Shown: in pieces, positions 25,048 to 33,722 of the stretch
Numbering within the stretch: position 1 is the stretch's first letter
How the letters are laid out: each line of letters starts with the position of its first letter
Assembly: GCA_004558205.1 (NCBI GenBank)
Contig: SFDM01000007.1
Location: forward strand, 1 to 64,000
Direction: 5' to 3'
Length of the DNA stretch: 64,000 nucleotides
DNA from: Pyramidobacter piscolens
GTDB taxonomy: Bacteria; Synergistota; Synergistia; Synergistales; Dethiosulfovibrionaceae
Notes under the pieces: generated by a model
What the model saw: the letters and a program-made list of their open reading frames with translations, nothing else
What the model was told of the DNA's origin: nothing
Database searches by the model: none
Program-made: the position numbers and the translations under genes

Positions 25048-25716
25048 TTACTTGTTATATTCTTTCAGCAGTTCTTCAGGATCGGCGCCCTGGCGGTAGC
25101 GGTGCTGGAGGATCTGCATTTTCAGGAGCGCAGGCAGGACGCCGCGTTTTTGGAAGCGGCGCGCCGAGGTGACGATGGTCCCTTCGGCCAAAACGGGCAC
25201 ACTATGGGCGCGCAGGCACTCCGAAAAGGCGTAGTCCTCCATCAGGGGGATCTCGGGAAAACCGCCGAGCTCTTCGAAGAGCTTCCGGCGGATGAAGAGC
25301 CCCTGATCGCCGAAGACGATGCGCCGCGACCTCACGCGAAAGTCCGAGAGCAGGGCGCAGAGCTTCAGCAGCGCGCCTCCGCCGTCGAAGGCCAGATGGA
25401 AACATCCAGCGTCGTGGCCCCGGCGCAGAACTTGAATAATCATATCACAGAAATTCTCCGGCAGAAAGCTGTCGCAGTGCAAAAAAAGCAGCGTCTCCCC
25501 GCGGGAAGCCCACGCCCCGGCGTTCATCTGCCGGCCGCGCCCTGGGGGGGACTGGACCAGAGGATAACGGCCCGCAATACGCCCGCGCGTTCCGTCGCTA
25601 CTGCCTCCGTCGGCGAAGACCACGCTGAAATCGCCTTTCAGGGCATCGAGGCGGTCCATACAGGCCTCTACGGCGCGCTCCTCGTTCAGGACTGGAATCA
25701 CCACAGAGATCGTCAT
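25048..25716 (-). CDS. GT2-family glycosyltransferase (TIGR04283-like)
   Basis: 222 residues, GT-A fold: SVVIPVLNEE at the N-terminus, DGGSSDGT, a phosphate-rich PGRGRQMNAGA loop, FLHCDSFLP (metal site), and GDQGLFIRR near the C-terminus. It matches the family described as rSAM/selenodomain-associated transferase 2, a relative of dolichyl-phosphate sugar synthases, though there is no membrane anchor. The start overlaps the kinase stop (ATGA), and it is the last gene of the 16-gene unit. Donor and acceptor sugars are unknown. Together with the two genes upstream it suggests activation and transfer of a phosphorylated small molecule or sugar. Confidence 0.82.
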   Translation of the reverse strand: MTISVVIPVLNEERAVEACMDRLDALKGDFSVVFADGGSSDGTRGRIAGRYPLVQSPPGRGRQMNAGAWASRGETLLFLHCDSFLPENFCDMIIQVLRRGHDAGCFHLAFDGGGALLKLCALLSDFRVRSRRIVFGDQGLFIRRKLFEELGGFPEIPLMEDYAFSECLRAHSVPVLAEGTIVTSARRFQKRGVLPALLKMQILQHRYRQGADPEELLKEYNK

Positions 25717-26708
25717 AGGCCAAAGAACTCCCCTTCCAGAAGGCTCAGAAAGGGATCTGACAGATAATCACTGATCTTGCGGCGCGTGAAGTCGTTCAGC
25801 AGTTCTTTGCCGCCGCCGCGGTACTGCTCCCAGGCCATGGCGCACCAGGTGACGCCGCGCAGGCAGGTCATGAGCAGGCAGTCTTCAAAACTCTTCAGCG
25901 AGCTTTCACGGCCCGAACGCGCCGCGTACTCGCCAAGGAATGCGTTCATCTGGGGACGCGAAAAAATTACGTCGGTCTTCCAGAAAGTGGTGGTGGGCGC
26001 CAAAAAGTGGGCCAGATCCTGGACGGCCGGCGCCCAGAGGGGCTTCTCCCAGTCCACGAGGAAGCCCGGCGCGCCGCCGGAGATCAGGAAGTTGCCGGAG
26101 TTCAGCTCGGTGTTGACGACGCACCTCGCCTCCGCCGCCCGCTGCCGTGAGAGCAGCCGCCGCGCCCGCTCTTTCATGCGCAGGAGGCGCCTTTTCACCG
26201 CTTCGGGGGCGTGGGGCGAGCCCAGATAGACGCCGAGCATGGCCGAGCACTCGTCAAACATGGCGGCCAGCGGATCGGCCGGAGCCAGCAGCCCGCAAGG
26301 ACCTCCCGGATTCACGCTATGGATGTCGGCGAGGATCGCGGCGGCTTCGGACAAGTCCTTTCCGTAGTCCAGAGCCTTGCCTGGAAGCCACTCCATGACC
26401 AGAACCCCATAGGGCAGCGCTGTTTTGCCGCCGTCGAGCCACAGCGCCCTGGGAGTGCGTCCGCTGGGCTCGAGCAGCTTCAGGGCGTTATACTCGTAGT
26501 CGATCTGGCGTTCCAGACGCATCTGGCTGCCCATGTTGAGGCGCAGTACCAGCCTCCGTCCCGTCTCGGGGTTAACGAAAAGCCAGTTGTCGTTGTACTC
26601 CCCCGCGCCCAGCCGGGAGAATTCCAGAGGCGCTCCGCGGGGGATGCCCAGGCTTTCGCGCAGACTGGAACGTCCGGCGTAAACTTTCAGGGCTTCCGCG
26701 GTGATCAT
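25713..26708 (-). CDS. APH/choline-kinase-like phosphotransferase
   Basis: 331 residues of the aminoglycoside phosphotransferase/choline kinase fold. LRLNMGS carries a nucleotide-loop strand, VLVMEWLPGKAL is the hinge, VVNTELNSGNFLI corresponds to the catalytic loop (usual HxDxxxxN, here with Asn-Thr-Glu in place of His-x-Asp), and FLVDWEKPLW is the metal-binding DxD/E segment. The altered catalytic loop may signal reduced or different activity. It overlaps its neighbours on both sides by four bases. It would phosphorylate an unknown alcohol, which the DUF2064 and GT2 proteins could then use. Confidence 0.75.
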   Translation of the reverse strand: MITAEALKVYAGRSSLRESLGIPRGAPLEFSRLGAGEYNDNWLFVNPETGRRLVLRLNMGSQMRLERQIDYEYNALKLLEPSGRTPRALWLDGGKTALPYGVLVMEWLPGKALDYGKDLSEAAAILADIHSVNPGGPCGLLAPADPLAAMFDECSAMLGVYLGSPHAPEAVKRRLLRMKERARRLLSRQRAAEARCVVNTELNSGNFLISGGAPGFLVDWEKPLWAPAVQDLAHFLAPTTTFWKTDVIFSRPQMNAFLGEYAARSGRESSLKSFEDCLLMTCLRGVTWCAMAWEQYRGGGKELLNDFTRRKISDYLSDPFLSLLEGEFFGL

Positions 26709-27379
26709 GCTCCGGGCCTCCTCTCGCCCAGGAAACCGCGGGATTCGAGAAAGCGCTCCACCTCGGGGCAGCGCAGCCGGCCTTCGGAGATCTGCCGGGA
26801 AAGAAAATACAGATCCTCCTTCACGTCAAGATCGCGGCTCTGGGCGCAGAGCCCCACGGTGAGCCCGAGCTTCCGCGCGGCGCGCAGAGTCTGCGATAGC
26901 ACGCTGGAGTCCCCATACCTCTCCGCCGAGAAAAGCTCCGCGTGAAACGCCTTCATCCCCACAAGGTAATACCCCCCGTCGTCGGCAGGCCCCAACACGG
27001 CGTCAGACTCTTCAAGAAGACGAAAGGCTTCAAGAAACGTCTCCGGCGTCAGAAAGGGCAGGTCGCTTCCCACGAGGACGCAGGCTTCCGAGGTTTTCAA
27101 CGTCTCTTCCACAGCGCGAGCCATTCGTTCCCCCAGGCCGCCGCCCTGCTGAACCAACAGGGGTTCGCCCTGAAGACAGGGTTCTAAAAGGCTTTTTCGC
27201 TCCGCGGGCGTATAGCAGACTACCCTGTCGATTCCCGCAACCCGGCACTGAGCCAGCACGTGACGCAGCATACAGCCCTGAAGCTCCGCGCAATCTTCGG
27301 GGCTCAGCGCGGAACGCAGGCGGGTTTTCGTATCTTCAGGCCAGGGAACGCGCGTGAATACGATAATTTTTTTCTTCAT
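26705..27379 (-). CDS. DUF2064/TIGR04282 nucleotidyltransferase-like glycosyltransferase
   Basis: 224 residues. FTRVPWPEDTKTRL at the N-terminus, GGGLGERMARA, the metal-binding GSDLPFLTPE and GPADDGGYYLVGM are the family hallmarks, all shared with MobA/CofC-like nucleotidyltransferases. The family is described as rSAM/selenodomain-associated transferase 1 and often lies beside the TIGR04283 enzyme, as here two genes downstream. The start sits in the stop codon of the YnjD-like ATPase (ATGA). Probable cytoplasmic enzyme making or using a nucleotide-activated compound. Confidence 0.83.
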   Translation of the reverse strand: MKKKIIVFTRVPWPEDTKTRLRSALSPEDCAELQGCMLRHVLAQCRVAGIDRVVCYTPAERKSLLEPCLQGEPLLVQQGGGLGERMARAVEETLKTSEACVLVGSDLPFLTPETFLEAFRLLEESDAVLGPADDGGYYLVGMKAFHAELFSAERYGDSSVLSQTLRAARKLGLTVGLCAQSRDLDVKEDLYFLSRQISEGRLRCPEVERFLESRGFLGERRPGA

Positions 27380-28527
27380 TCACAATCCTCCCGTTTTGCT
27401 GGAATGAGCCAAAGGTCGCGGCTCGAGACGCGCAGGGACGCCCGCGCGCCGGCGCTCAGGCCCTTGCCCGACGGGAGAAGCGCCTTGACGAGTCTGTCGC
27501 CGCAGCGCAGGACGCAGAGGTAGTCCCGTCCCGAAAAACCGACCGACGCCACCTCCGCCTCGCCTTGCCCGTCAGGAACGACGGAAATTTTTTCGGGCCT
27601 GACGCACAGCTGGGCGCAGAATTCGCTCCCGCCGGATGAAGAAATCCCGAAATGTTCCACGTGGAACATTTTCTGCCTGGAACCGCCGCCGCGGGACGGG
27701 AATTTTCCCAAATGTTCCACGTGGAACATTTCCTCATTGAAATTTTCCCCGCACAGAGGGAAAACTCCCAGCGCCGAACGCGCGCAGCCGTCGGAGACGA
27801 CGCAGGGCAGGATGTTCGCCGGCCCCGTAAGTTTCGCCGCGGCCGCGCTGACGGGCCTGCTATAGACCTCCTCGGGAACCCCCGACTGCAAAATCCGCCC
27901 GTTGTCCATGAGGGCCACGCCGTCGCCGAAAGCGCAGGCCTCGGCCCAGTCGTGGGTGACGATCACCGCCGTACAGCCCATGCGCGTCAGCAGCTGCCGC
28001 GTTTGAAACAGGACGTTCTCTCTCAGCGCCGTATCAAGGCCTGAAAAAGGTTCGTCCATCAGGATCAGCGTAGGATTCGCAGCCAGCGCCCGAGCCAGCG
28101 CGACCCGCTGCTTCTCCCCGCCCGAGAGCGTGCAGGGGCGCCGGCGCTCCATGCCCGTCAGCCCCGTCAGGGCCGCCAGTTTTTCCACCGTCTCAGCGAT
28201 CTCCCGCGCGGGACGGCGGCGCAGTTTCAGGCTGAAGGCGATGTTGCCCGCCACGTCGTAGTTATCGAAGAGCGCGTAATCCTGAAAAATCAGCGCCACG
28301 CCGCGCTTCTCCGGCGGCAGCCTCGTCACGTCGCGCCCCCCGATGAACACCGAGCCTGCGTCGGGCCTTTCAAGCCCTGCGACGAGCCTCAGCAGCGTGG
28401 ACTTGCCCGTTCCCGAAGGGCCCAGAAGCGCCAGAGAGCGGCCGCGCTCCAATTTTAAATCAAGCCCGTCCAGCACTTCCTTTCCACCGAAGGCTTTTTT
28501 CAGGCCGCAAATTTCAAGTAAGGACAT
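27376..28527 (-). CDS. YnjD-like ABC transporter ATPase with two parS sites in its coding sequence
   Basis: 383 residues. Walker A GPSGTGKST, Q-loop FQDYALF, signature LSGGEKQRVALARAL, Walker B LILMDEPFSGLD and H-loop VTHDW are complete. After about residue 240 a non-conserved linker contains two copies of MFHVEH 20 residues apart, which are the translations of two perfect parS palindromes. A TOBE-like domain follows (about 295-380, CVRPEKISVV... LRVSSRDLWLIPA). It powers the permease pair upstream and pairs with the YnjB-like binding protein. Start at 28527 because GGAGA lies eight bases before; an ATG at 28542 has none. Confidence 0.88.
   Translation of the reverse strand: MSLLEICGLKKAFGGKEVLDGLDLKLERGRSLALLGPSGTGKSTLLRLVAGLERPDAGSVFIGGRDVTRLPPEKRGVALIFQDYALFDNYDVAGNIAFSLKLRRRPAREIAETVEKLAALTGLTGMERRRPCTLSGGEKQRVALARALAANPTLILMDEPFSGLDTALRENVLFQTRQLLTRMGCTAVIVTHDWAEACAFGDGVALMDNGRILQSGVPEEVYSRPVSAAAAKLTGPANILPCVVSDGCARSALGVFPLCGENFNEEMFHVEHLGKFPSRGGGSRQKMFHVEHFGISSSGGSEFCAQLCVRPEKISVVPDGQGEAEVASVGFSGRDYLCVLRCGDRLVKALLPSGKGLSAGARASLRVSSRDLWLIPAKREDCE
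27653..27668. promoter_or_regulatory. parS-like site, perfect palindrome, inside the ATPase gene
   Basis: TGTTCCACGTGGAACA with symmetric AAA/TTT flanks, a 22-base perfect palindrome (27650-27671). It matches the ParB-binding parS consensus in its Gram-negative form. Confidence 0.85.
27713..27728. promoter_or_regulatory. Second parS-like site, exactly 60 bases from the first
   Basis: Same 16-base core and the same AAA/TTT flanks (22-base palindrome 27710-27731). The 60-base period keeps the reading frame and gives two MFHVEH peptides. Confidence 0.85.
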
Positions 28528-28548
28528 CAATCGATTCTCCATTCATTT

Positions 28549-29313
28549 TCAGAAAGACGTCATGGATTTTTCCGCGCAGCTGACCGCTTTGCCTACGGCC
28601 ATGCACAGCGCGATAAAGAGCAGCGACAGCGCCGCGGCCACCCCCCGTTCCCCGTCGCGCGCCAGCGGAACCAGCAAAACCGACGCCGTGACGAACCGGC
28701 CGCCGCCCACAAGCAGCGTGAGAAGATACTGGCTCATGGATACCACGAAACAGAAGCCGAAGGCAGAAGCCAGCATGGGAGCTGCCTGCGGCAGCCCAAC
28801 CATCCAAAAAGCCTGAAAGGGCGACGCGCCGAGGACTCGCGCCTGCTCTTCACGGCGAAAGACCCCGCCGGTCCAGACGTCGCTCAGCAGCCACACGGCA
28901 TAGGGCAGGCATTGCATCATGTGAGCGCAGACCACGCCGGCCAGAGAGTCCGCAAGCCCCCACAACAGGAAGATCCTATAGGAGCCAAAGACATATCCCA
29001 CGGCCGGAACCGCCAGAGGCGCCAGAAAAAAGAGCCTCAGCGCTTTGCGCCGCCAAGGCGTCTCCTGCGCCAAGGCACGCGACGCCGGCAGCCCCAGGAG
29101 GATCGAGAAGGCCGAAGCGAGAAGGCCGATCAGCCCGCTTGTCAGGAGAGAGCGAAAGGCCGAGGACTCCGGCGAAAAGACGAGCTTCCACCAGCGCAGC
29201 GTCCAAACCGACGGCAGCAGCCGGGGCATAGGCCAACGGAGGCTTACCGACCAGAGCGCCGCCAAAAAAAGGGGCAGCATCAGCAAAACCAGAACCGCCT
29301 TCAGCCCCTTCAT
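28549..29313 (-). CDS. ABC transporter permease (YnjC-like, second half)
   Basis: 254 residues with about six membrane segments. The cytoplasmic coupling loop has EQARVLGASPFQAFWMVGLPQAAPML, the EAA motif of binding-protein-dependent permeases. It overlaps the upstream permease by four bases. With that gene it forms a heterodimeric pore. In E. coli I recall YnjC as a single long protein of about 500 residues, so the two genes here probably correspond to its halves. It sits 21 bases before the ATPase gene. Confidence 0.83.
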   Translation of the reverse strand: MKGLKAVLVLLMLPLFLAALWSVSLRWPMPRLLPSVWTLRWWKLVFSPESSAFRSLLTSGLIGLLASAFSILLGLPASRALAQETPWRRKALRLFFLAPLAVPAVGYVFGSYRIFLLWGLADSLAGVVCAHMMQCLPYAVWLLSDVWTGGVFRREEQARVLGASPFQAFWMVGLPQAAPMLASAFGFCFVVSMSQYLLTLLVGGGRFVTASVLLVPLARDGERGVAAALSLLFIALCMAVGKAVSCAEKSMTSF

Positions 29314-30134
29314 TTTTTGACCTTCCTTTCAGAGCTTTCCGAGAAAGCGCAGCAGCACAGCGACAGGCCCGAAATCACGCAGGCCAGCGCCAGCGCCCCG
29401 GGCTGCCCCGTAAAGTTCGACTGAGTGAAGAGATTCCACGCCTTCACGGCCAGAGCCCTCGGCGACGTGGGGCCCAGGATCCAGGGAATTTCAAAGGCGC
29501 CGAAGGAATAGGCGAAGAGCATGGAAAAGCACGTAAAGGCCGGACGCCAGAGCGCCGGCACGAACACACGCAGGAGAGCCTGCCGGTGCGAAGCCCCCAA
29601 AGTGCGCGCCGCCTCGTAGACGCGCCGGTCAAAAACCTTGACCACGGAAATCAGCGTTATCAGCGTGAAGGGAAACCCCTTCCAGCAATAAGCCAGAATG
29701 ACGCCCCAGCCGCCCCGATCCATGACCAGAGGCGGAACGCGGCCGCCCCACTGTCCGGCCACTCTCGAAGGCAGTCCCGTCCCCGAAAGGAGCGTGAAGA
29801 TCAACAGCGACGCGATGACATGCGGCACCGAGACCGGGACGGCACAAATGCGCCCCGCCAGCTTCAGGCCGGCGGGGTTCACAAAGACGGCGCAGGCGCA
29901 GAGGACCGCCAGAACCGACGATATCAAAGAAGAAATCAGCGAGAAGCGCAGCGTGAAGACAAAAGAGGCCCAGAGCTCGGGATCGGAAAAGACGGCCCGA
30001 AAAGCATCCAAGCTCCAGCGGCCGCCATTTCTCAAAGCGCCTTCCAGGCCCAGCGCCACGCCGCCGCCAAAAAACACCGCCAGCAGGAGCAGCGCCGGAA
30101 GGTACATCAAACCGCGCCGGACGCCTCCGTTCAC
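29310..30134 (-). CDS. ABC transporter permease (YnjC-like, first half)
   Basis: 274 residues from a GTG at 30134 that overlaps the YnjB stop (GTGA); an upstream GTG at 30173 is possible. About six membrane segments, with the EAA-type loop YEAARTLGASHRQALLRVFVPALWRP. It pairs with the next permease. Its coupling with the binding-protein gene on one side and the second permease on the other defines a standard importer operon B-C-C-D. Confidence 0.82.
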   Translation of the reverse strand: MNGGVRRGLMYLPALLLLAVFFGGGVALGLEGALRNGGRWSLDAFRAVFSDPELWASFVFTLRFSLISSLISSVLAVLCACAVFVNPAGLKLAGRICAVPVSVPHVIASLLIFTLLSGTGLPSRVAGQWGGRVPPLVMDRGGWGVILAYCWKGFPFTLITLISVVKVFDRRVYEAARTLGASHRQALLRVFVPALWRPAFTCFSMLFAYSFGAFEIPWILGPTSPRALAVKAWNLFTQSNFTGQPGALALACVISGLSLCCCAFSESSERKVKK

Positions 30135-31336
30135 TGGGCGCTCTTTCCCTTCATAAGAACTTCGGCGCGCCACACTTCCTCTACCACGGGAATCAGGTCG
30201 GCGGGCGGCTCGGGAATCCGGCGCTTCAGCAGCTCGGCGATGGGCACGCTGGCCTCGCCGAGATCCACAGCGTCGAGCCTGGCCCTGTCCTCGGGACTCA
30301 GCTTCGCGGGGTCAAAGACGGGCAGGCTGCCCCAGACCGCCGGCTCAAGCTTGGAGATCTGCGCCTCGGGACTCAGCATGAAGTCAGCCACTACCTGGGC
30401 GCCCGCGCGGTTTTGCGCGTTGAAGGGAATGGCCAGATAGTTCGTGTTGCCCACAGTGCCTTTGTCGAAAATGAAAGAACGCACCGTCTCGGGGAACTCG
30501 CCGCGCGCGATCCTGCCCGCGGCGTGCAGAGCCGTATAGTTCATGCCCATGACCAGCTCTCCGTCGGCCACCATGTTGGACACCTGCGCCGGAGAGGCGG
30601 GATAGCTCTCGCCCTGTCTCCACAGGTAGGGCGCGAGTTCGCGCAGATAGGCCATGGAGGGTTCCAAAATTTTTGCGGCTTCCCGGGCGTCCATGGAAAG
30701 GCTCTTCAGAACCGCCTCGCCCTGAATATCGCAGATGACCGTGCGCACGAAAGCGCTTCCCGTGAAGTCGGGCGGCGCGGGATAGGTGATCATGCCAGGA
30801 TGAGCCTTTGCCGCTTCCAGAAGCTCCGCGGAATTACGGGGCAGCTTTTTCACGACCGCCCCGTCGGCGTAGAAGGTCATCTGGGCGCGGCCGTAGGGCG
30901 ACTCGTAGCCCTCGATGGGCGTGCCGAAGTCGAGCTTGCCGTCGGGGTGGTCGCCGATGAAGCGCGCAAAGTTGGGCAGCCCCTCCGAGAAGGGGCCCCA
31001 GAGCAGCCCCAGTTTTTTGGCGGCGCTGAAGTTTTCGCCGTTGATCCACACCACGTCGAAGGAGCCGATGGAACGGCCCGCTTCCTTTTCGGCCTTCAGG
31101 CGGTTCAGAATGTCGTCGATGTCCATGCCCACGCGTTCGAAGCTGATGCCGTAGAGCTCCTTCAACCGCCGAGCAACCCAGCCGTCGAGCCAGGCGTTGG
31201 TTCGGGGGTCTCCGCCCCATCCCACCAGCCGCACGGTGGTGCCCCGAGCGGCGTCCAGCTTTTCCTGCCAGCCCTGTGCGGCTCCGGCAGTGCAGAGCGC
31301 CAGCGCAAGGCACAGCGCGGCGAAAATTTTTCTCAT
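30131..31336 (-). CDS. YnjB-like ABC substrate-binding protein
   Basis: 401 residues. A signal peptide (MRKIFAALCLALALCTAGAA) sends it to the periplasm. The mature protein is a type II periplasmic binding protein with the YnjB features: VGWGGDPRTNAWLDGWVARRLKELYG near the N-terminus, MDIDDILNRLKAEK, and FDVVWINGENF. These resemble binding proteins for thiamine, putrescine or iron, but the ligand of YnjB is not established. Start at 31336 because GAAGGAG lies nine bases before. It is followed directly by two permeases and an ATPase. Confidence 0.87.
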   Translation of the reverse strand: MRKIFAALCLALALCTAGAAQGWQEKLDAARGTTVRLVGWGGDPRTNAWLDGWVARRLKELYGISFERVGMDIDDILNRLKAEKEAGRSIGSFDVVWINGENFSAAKKLGLLWGPFSEGLPNFARFIGDHPDGKLDFGTPIEGYESPYGRAQMTFYADGAVVKKLPRNSAELLEAAKAHPGMITYPAPPDFTGSAFVRTVICDIQGEAVLKSLSMDAREAAKILEPSMAYLRELAPYLWRQGESYPASPAQVSNMVADGELVMGMNYTALHAAGRIARGEFPETVRSFIFDKGTVGNTNYLAIPFNAQNRAGAQVVADFMLSPEAQISKLEPAVWGSLPVFDPAKLSPEDRARLDAVDLGEASVPIAELLKRRIPEPPADLIPVVEEVWRAEVLMKGKSAQ

Positions 31337-31434
31337 GGTCCATTTCTCCTTCACACACAATTTTTCCTCACAGCGCCCAGCCGCGCGGCGCGGCAAAACT
31401 CCACGCTGCCGCCTCGGCCGGCGCTTCCATAACC

Positions 31435-32097
31435 TCAGTGCGTCAGGCGCCCCTGGTCCATCCTGTACTGTTTGGAAGTAAAGGACAGAAAACTTTGATC
31501 ATGAGTGGTCATGAGGATCGTCGTTCCTTCATCGGCCGTTTTTCTGAAAAACTCCATGATCAGGCGGCCGTTCTCCCGGTCAAGATCGCTGGTGGGCTCG
31601 TCGGCCAGCACCAGCTCGGGGGAATGGATAAAGCCGCGCGCGATGGCCACGCGCCTCTGCTCGCCCCCCGACAGGCTGGAAGGATATTCGTCCTCCATGC
31701 CGCCCAGCCCCAGCATGTCCAGAAGCTGAAGCGCGCGGGAACGCGCGTTCTTGATCTCCGCCCCCAAGAGCGCGGCTATGGACAGATTCTCCAGCAGCGT
31801 GAAGTTCTGAAGGAGGTTCTGCCCCTGCAGCACATAGCCAACGCCGCTGCGCCGCAGCGCCGCCAGCTGATCCGGGCTCAGGGTCCCCAGCTCCCGCCCC
31901 AAAAGGCGCACCTGTCCCGACGTGGGCCTCACAAGCCCCGCGATCACGTGAAACAGCGTGCTCTTACCGCTTCCCGAGGGGCCGGAAATGCCGATAAACT
32001 CTCCCTTTCCGGCGCTTAGACTGACGTCGTCCAGAGCCTTGAAGAGACGGCCGGCTCGAAGGTATTCCTTGGTGATTCCTTCCACAGATAACAGCAT
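31435..32097 (-). CDS. LolD/MacB-type ABC ATPase
   Basis: 220 residues. Walker A GPSGSGKST, Q-loop YVLQGQNLL, signature LSGGEQRRVAIARG, Walker B LVLADEPTSDLD and H-loop TTHDQ place it with the MacB/LolD/FtsE group, mechanotransmission-type transporters. The start at 32097 comes two bases after the stop of the FtsX-like permease gene, with GGGGGA as ribosome site. The pair probably moves a lipid, peptide or lipoprotein-like substrate between membrane and periplasm rather than importing a solute. Confidence 0.9.
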   Translation of the reverse strand: MLLSVEGITKEYLRAGRLFKALDDVSLSAGKGEFIGISGPSGSGKSTLFHVIAGLVRPTSGQVRLLGRELGTLSPDQLAALRRSGVGYVLQGQNLLQNFTLLENLSIAALLGAEIKNARSRALQLLDMLGLGGMEDEYPSSLSGGEQRRVAIARGFIHSPELVLADEPTSDLDRENGRLIMEFFRKTADEGTTILMTTHDQSFLSFTSKQYRMDQGRLTH

Positions 32098-32099
32098 GG

Positions 32100-33329
32100 T
32101 TATTCGTCCCCCTGTATCAGATGGATAGGCTCCTGCCGTCCGATCCGGACCGCGGACCACAGAGAGGCTCCGAGGCTGGCCAGCAGCGACAGAGCGACGC
32201 AACGCAGCCCCGTCGCGGCGAGGAAGCCGAGAGATGTGACCAGCGAGGGAATGCCCAGCTCCAGCGTCACCAGGTTCTGGAAGATCAGGAGCGAGCCCAG
32301 GGAGAGAACGCAGCCCGACAGGCCGCCGGCAATCCCTATCAGCGACGCCTCGGCGAGGATGATCTTCACCAGCTGCGCCCGCGTCGCCCCAAGGGCAGAA
32401 AGGACCCCAAACTCATGACGGCGTTCGTGGATGGTGATCGTAAAAACGCAGATCAGGGCCATGATCACGAGGAAGAACACCACCGCCGTCATGAAGACGC
32501 CATAGAAAGAGAGCTGCCTCATCGAATCGGAAAGGCCGCTGAAGATGCCGCTGGCCGTAGAGGCCTTCAGGGGAAAGTCCTGAAAGCTGTAGTTGATCTT
32601 CATGGCCAGAGGGCGCAGTTCCTCGCCTTCCTTCGCCCTGATCATGAGGACCGAGGCTGAAGTGCGGGCGCTGTCCCCCGAGTCGGGGTAGAACAGATTC
32701 CACTCCGGCGTGGACATCAGCCTGGAGGCGGTGCTGAAATTCAAGTACACGCGGTTGTCGCACCCCGTACCGGTTCGGGCCAGCACGCCCGCGACCTGAA
32801 GGGGCACGCCGAAAAACTTGACCAAGTCACCCTTTTCAGCCAGGATCTCCGACCCAATGATCACCTGGCCGTCCTGGAGATCGGGAATCTCCAAAGCTGT
32901 CAGCCAGGAACGGACGATAAAATCCGTCCCTGGGTCGAAGGCCACGATCTGAGTAGGCTGAAGGCAGCAGCTGGCTTCCAGCGTGGCGATGTAGAGCTGG
33001 GGCGTAATCCGCTCTACGCCGTCCACTCCGGCGATCTTCTCCATCCAGCTCCGGTCGAAGCTGAAGTTGCAGACTTCGCCAAGGAACAGAGAGTTCACCA
33101 GGCTCGACTCGGCGTCTTTAGGCGCCACCACGATGTCGGCTCCCATCCTGGAGATGGTGTTGTCCAAGCTCCGCCTCATGCTCTCCTTCAGGACAGAGCA
33201 GACGCAGAGCGACGCCGCCGCGGCAAAGACGAAAAAGGCCATGAAAGCCGTGCGGAACTTCCGGTGCAGAAGGTTCCGAAGGGCTATTTTCAGCAGCGGC
33301 ATGCGAGGTGCCATCTCAACCAGTTCCAT
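32100..33329 (-). CDS. FtsX/MacB-like ABC permease
   Basis: 409 residues with the family topology: one membrane helix at about 25-45, a large periplasmic domain at about 50-270, then three helices (about 277-300, 330-360, 370-395). RNLLHRKFRTAFMAFFVF and the C-terminal HERRHEFGVLSALGATRAQLVKIIL are typical of FtsX-domain permeases. The periplasmic domain has a pair CNFSF and SCC cysteines of unknown role. It is six bases from the DUF4418 gene and two from its ATPase. DUF4418 neighbours suggest a specialised transporter. Confidence 0.87.
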   Translation of the reverse strand: MELVEMAPRMPLLKIALRNLLHRKFRTAFMAFFVFAAAASLCVCSVLKESMRRSLDNTISRMGADIVVAPKDAESSLVNSLFLGEVCNFSFDRSWMEKIAGVDGVERITPQLYIATLEASCCLQPTQIVAFDPGTDFIVRSWLTALEIPDLQDGQVIIGSEILAEKGDLVKFFGVPLQVAGVLARTGTGCDNRVYLNFSTASRLMSTPEWNLFYPDSGDSARTSASVLMIRAKEGEELRPLAMKINYSFQDFPLKASTASGIFSGLSDSMRQLSFYGVFMTAVVFFLVIMALICVFTITIHERRHEFGVLSALGATRAQLVKIILAEASLIGIAGGLSGCVLSLGSLLIFQNLVTLELGIPSLVTSLGFLAATGLRCVALSLLASLGASLWSAVRIGRQEPIHLIQGDE

Positions 33330-33335
33330 GTCAGC

Positions 33336-33722
33336 CTATTCCCCCCGGCGTGAACAGAACAGGATTCCTGCCTGGACGAACACGTTCACGGCGTTCAGAA
33401 AGTAAATCGCGGGAAAAGTCACGGCGCGGCACGCCATGGACGGTTTCATACATCCGCCGATGATCCAGGCGGGCACGCAGACCGCGGCAAAGCTGAGCAC
33501 GATGCTCATAAGGCAGGGGAAGAGCAGGCCGCCGTCCCTGACCGCCAGAGCCAAAAGCCCCAGCGCGATAAAGGCAAGCCCCAGCGCCAGCTCAGCCCGG
33601 CAGCTCCAGAAGCATTTCATGACCTTCGTCTCGGTACCGCAGGTCTTGAAAAGATACCAGGGGCCGACGATAAGAAGGATCCCCACAATCACGTTCAGCA
33701 GCGAAGATATGGCGCGTTTCAT
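33336..33722 (-). CDS. DUF4418-family small membrane protein
   Basis: 128 residues from ATG 33722 (AAAGGAA, seven bases); upstream in-frame methionines are inside the preceding gene. Four hydrophobic segments. Conserved-looking cysteines flank them: FKTCG, KCFWSCRAELALG and GGCMKPSMACRAVTFP. This layout matches DUF4418 proteins, which occur beside MacB-like ABC genes in anaerobes. The function is not known. Position immediately before the FtsX-like gene suggests a third membrane subunit or a partner. Confidence 0.78.
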   Translation of the reverse strand: MKRAISSLLNVIVGILLIVGPWYLFKTCGTETKVMKCFWSCRAELALGLAFIALGLLALAVRDGGLLFPCLMSIVLSFAAVCVPAWIIGGCMKPSMACRAVTFPAIYFLNAVNVFVQAGILFCSRRGE

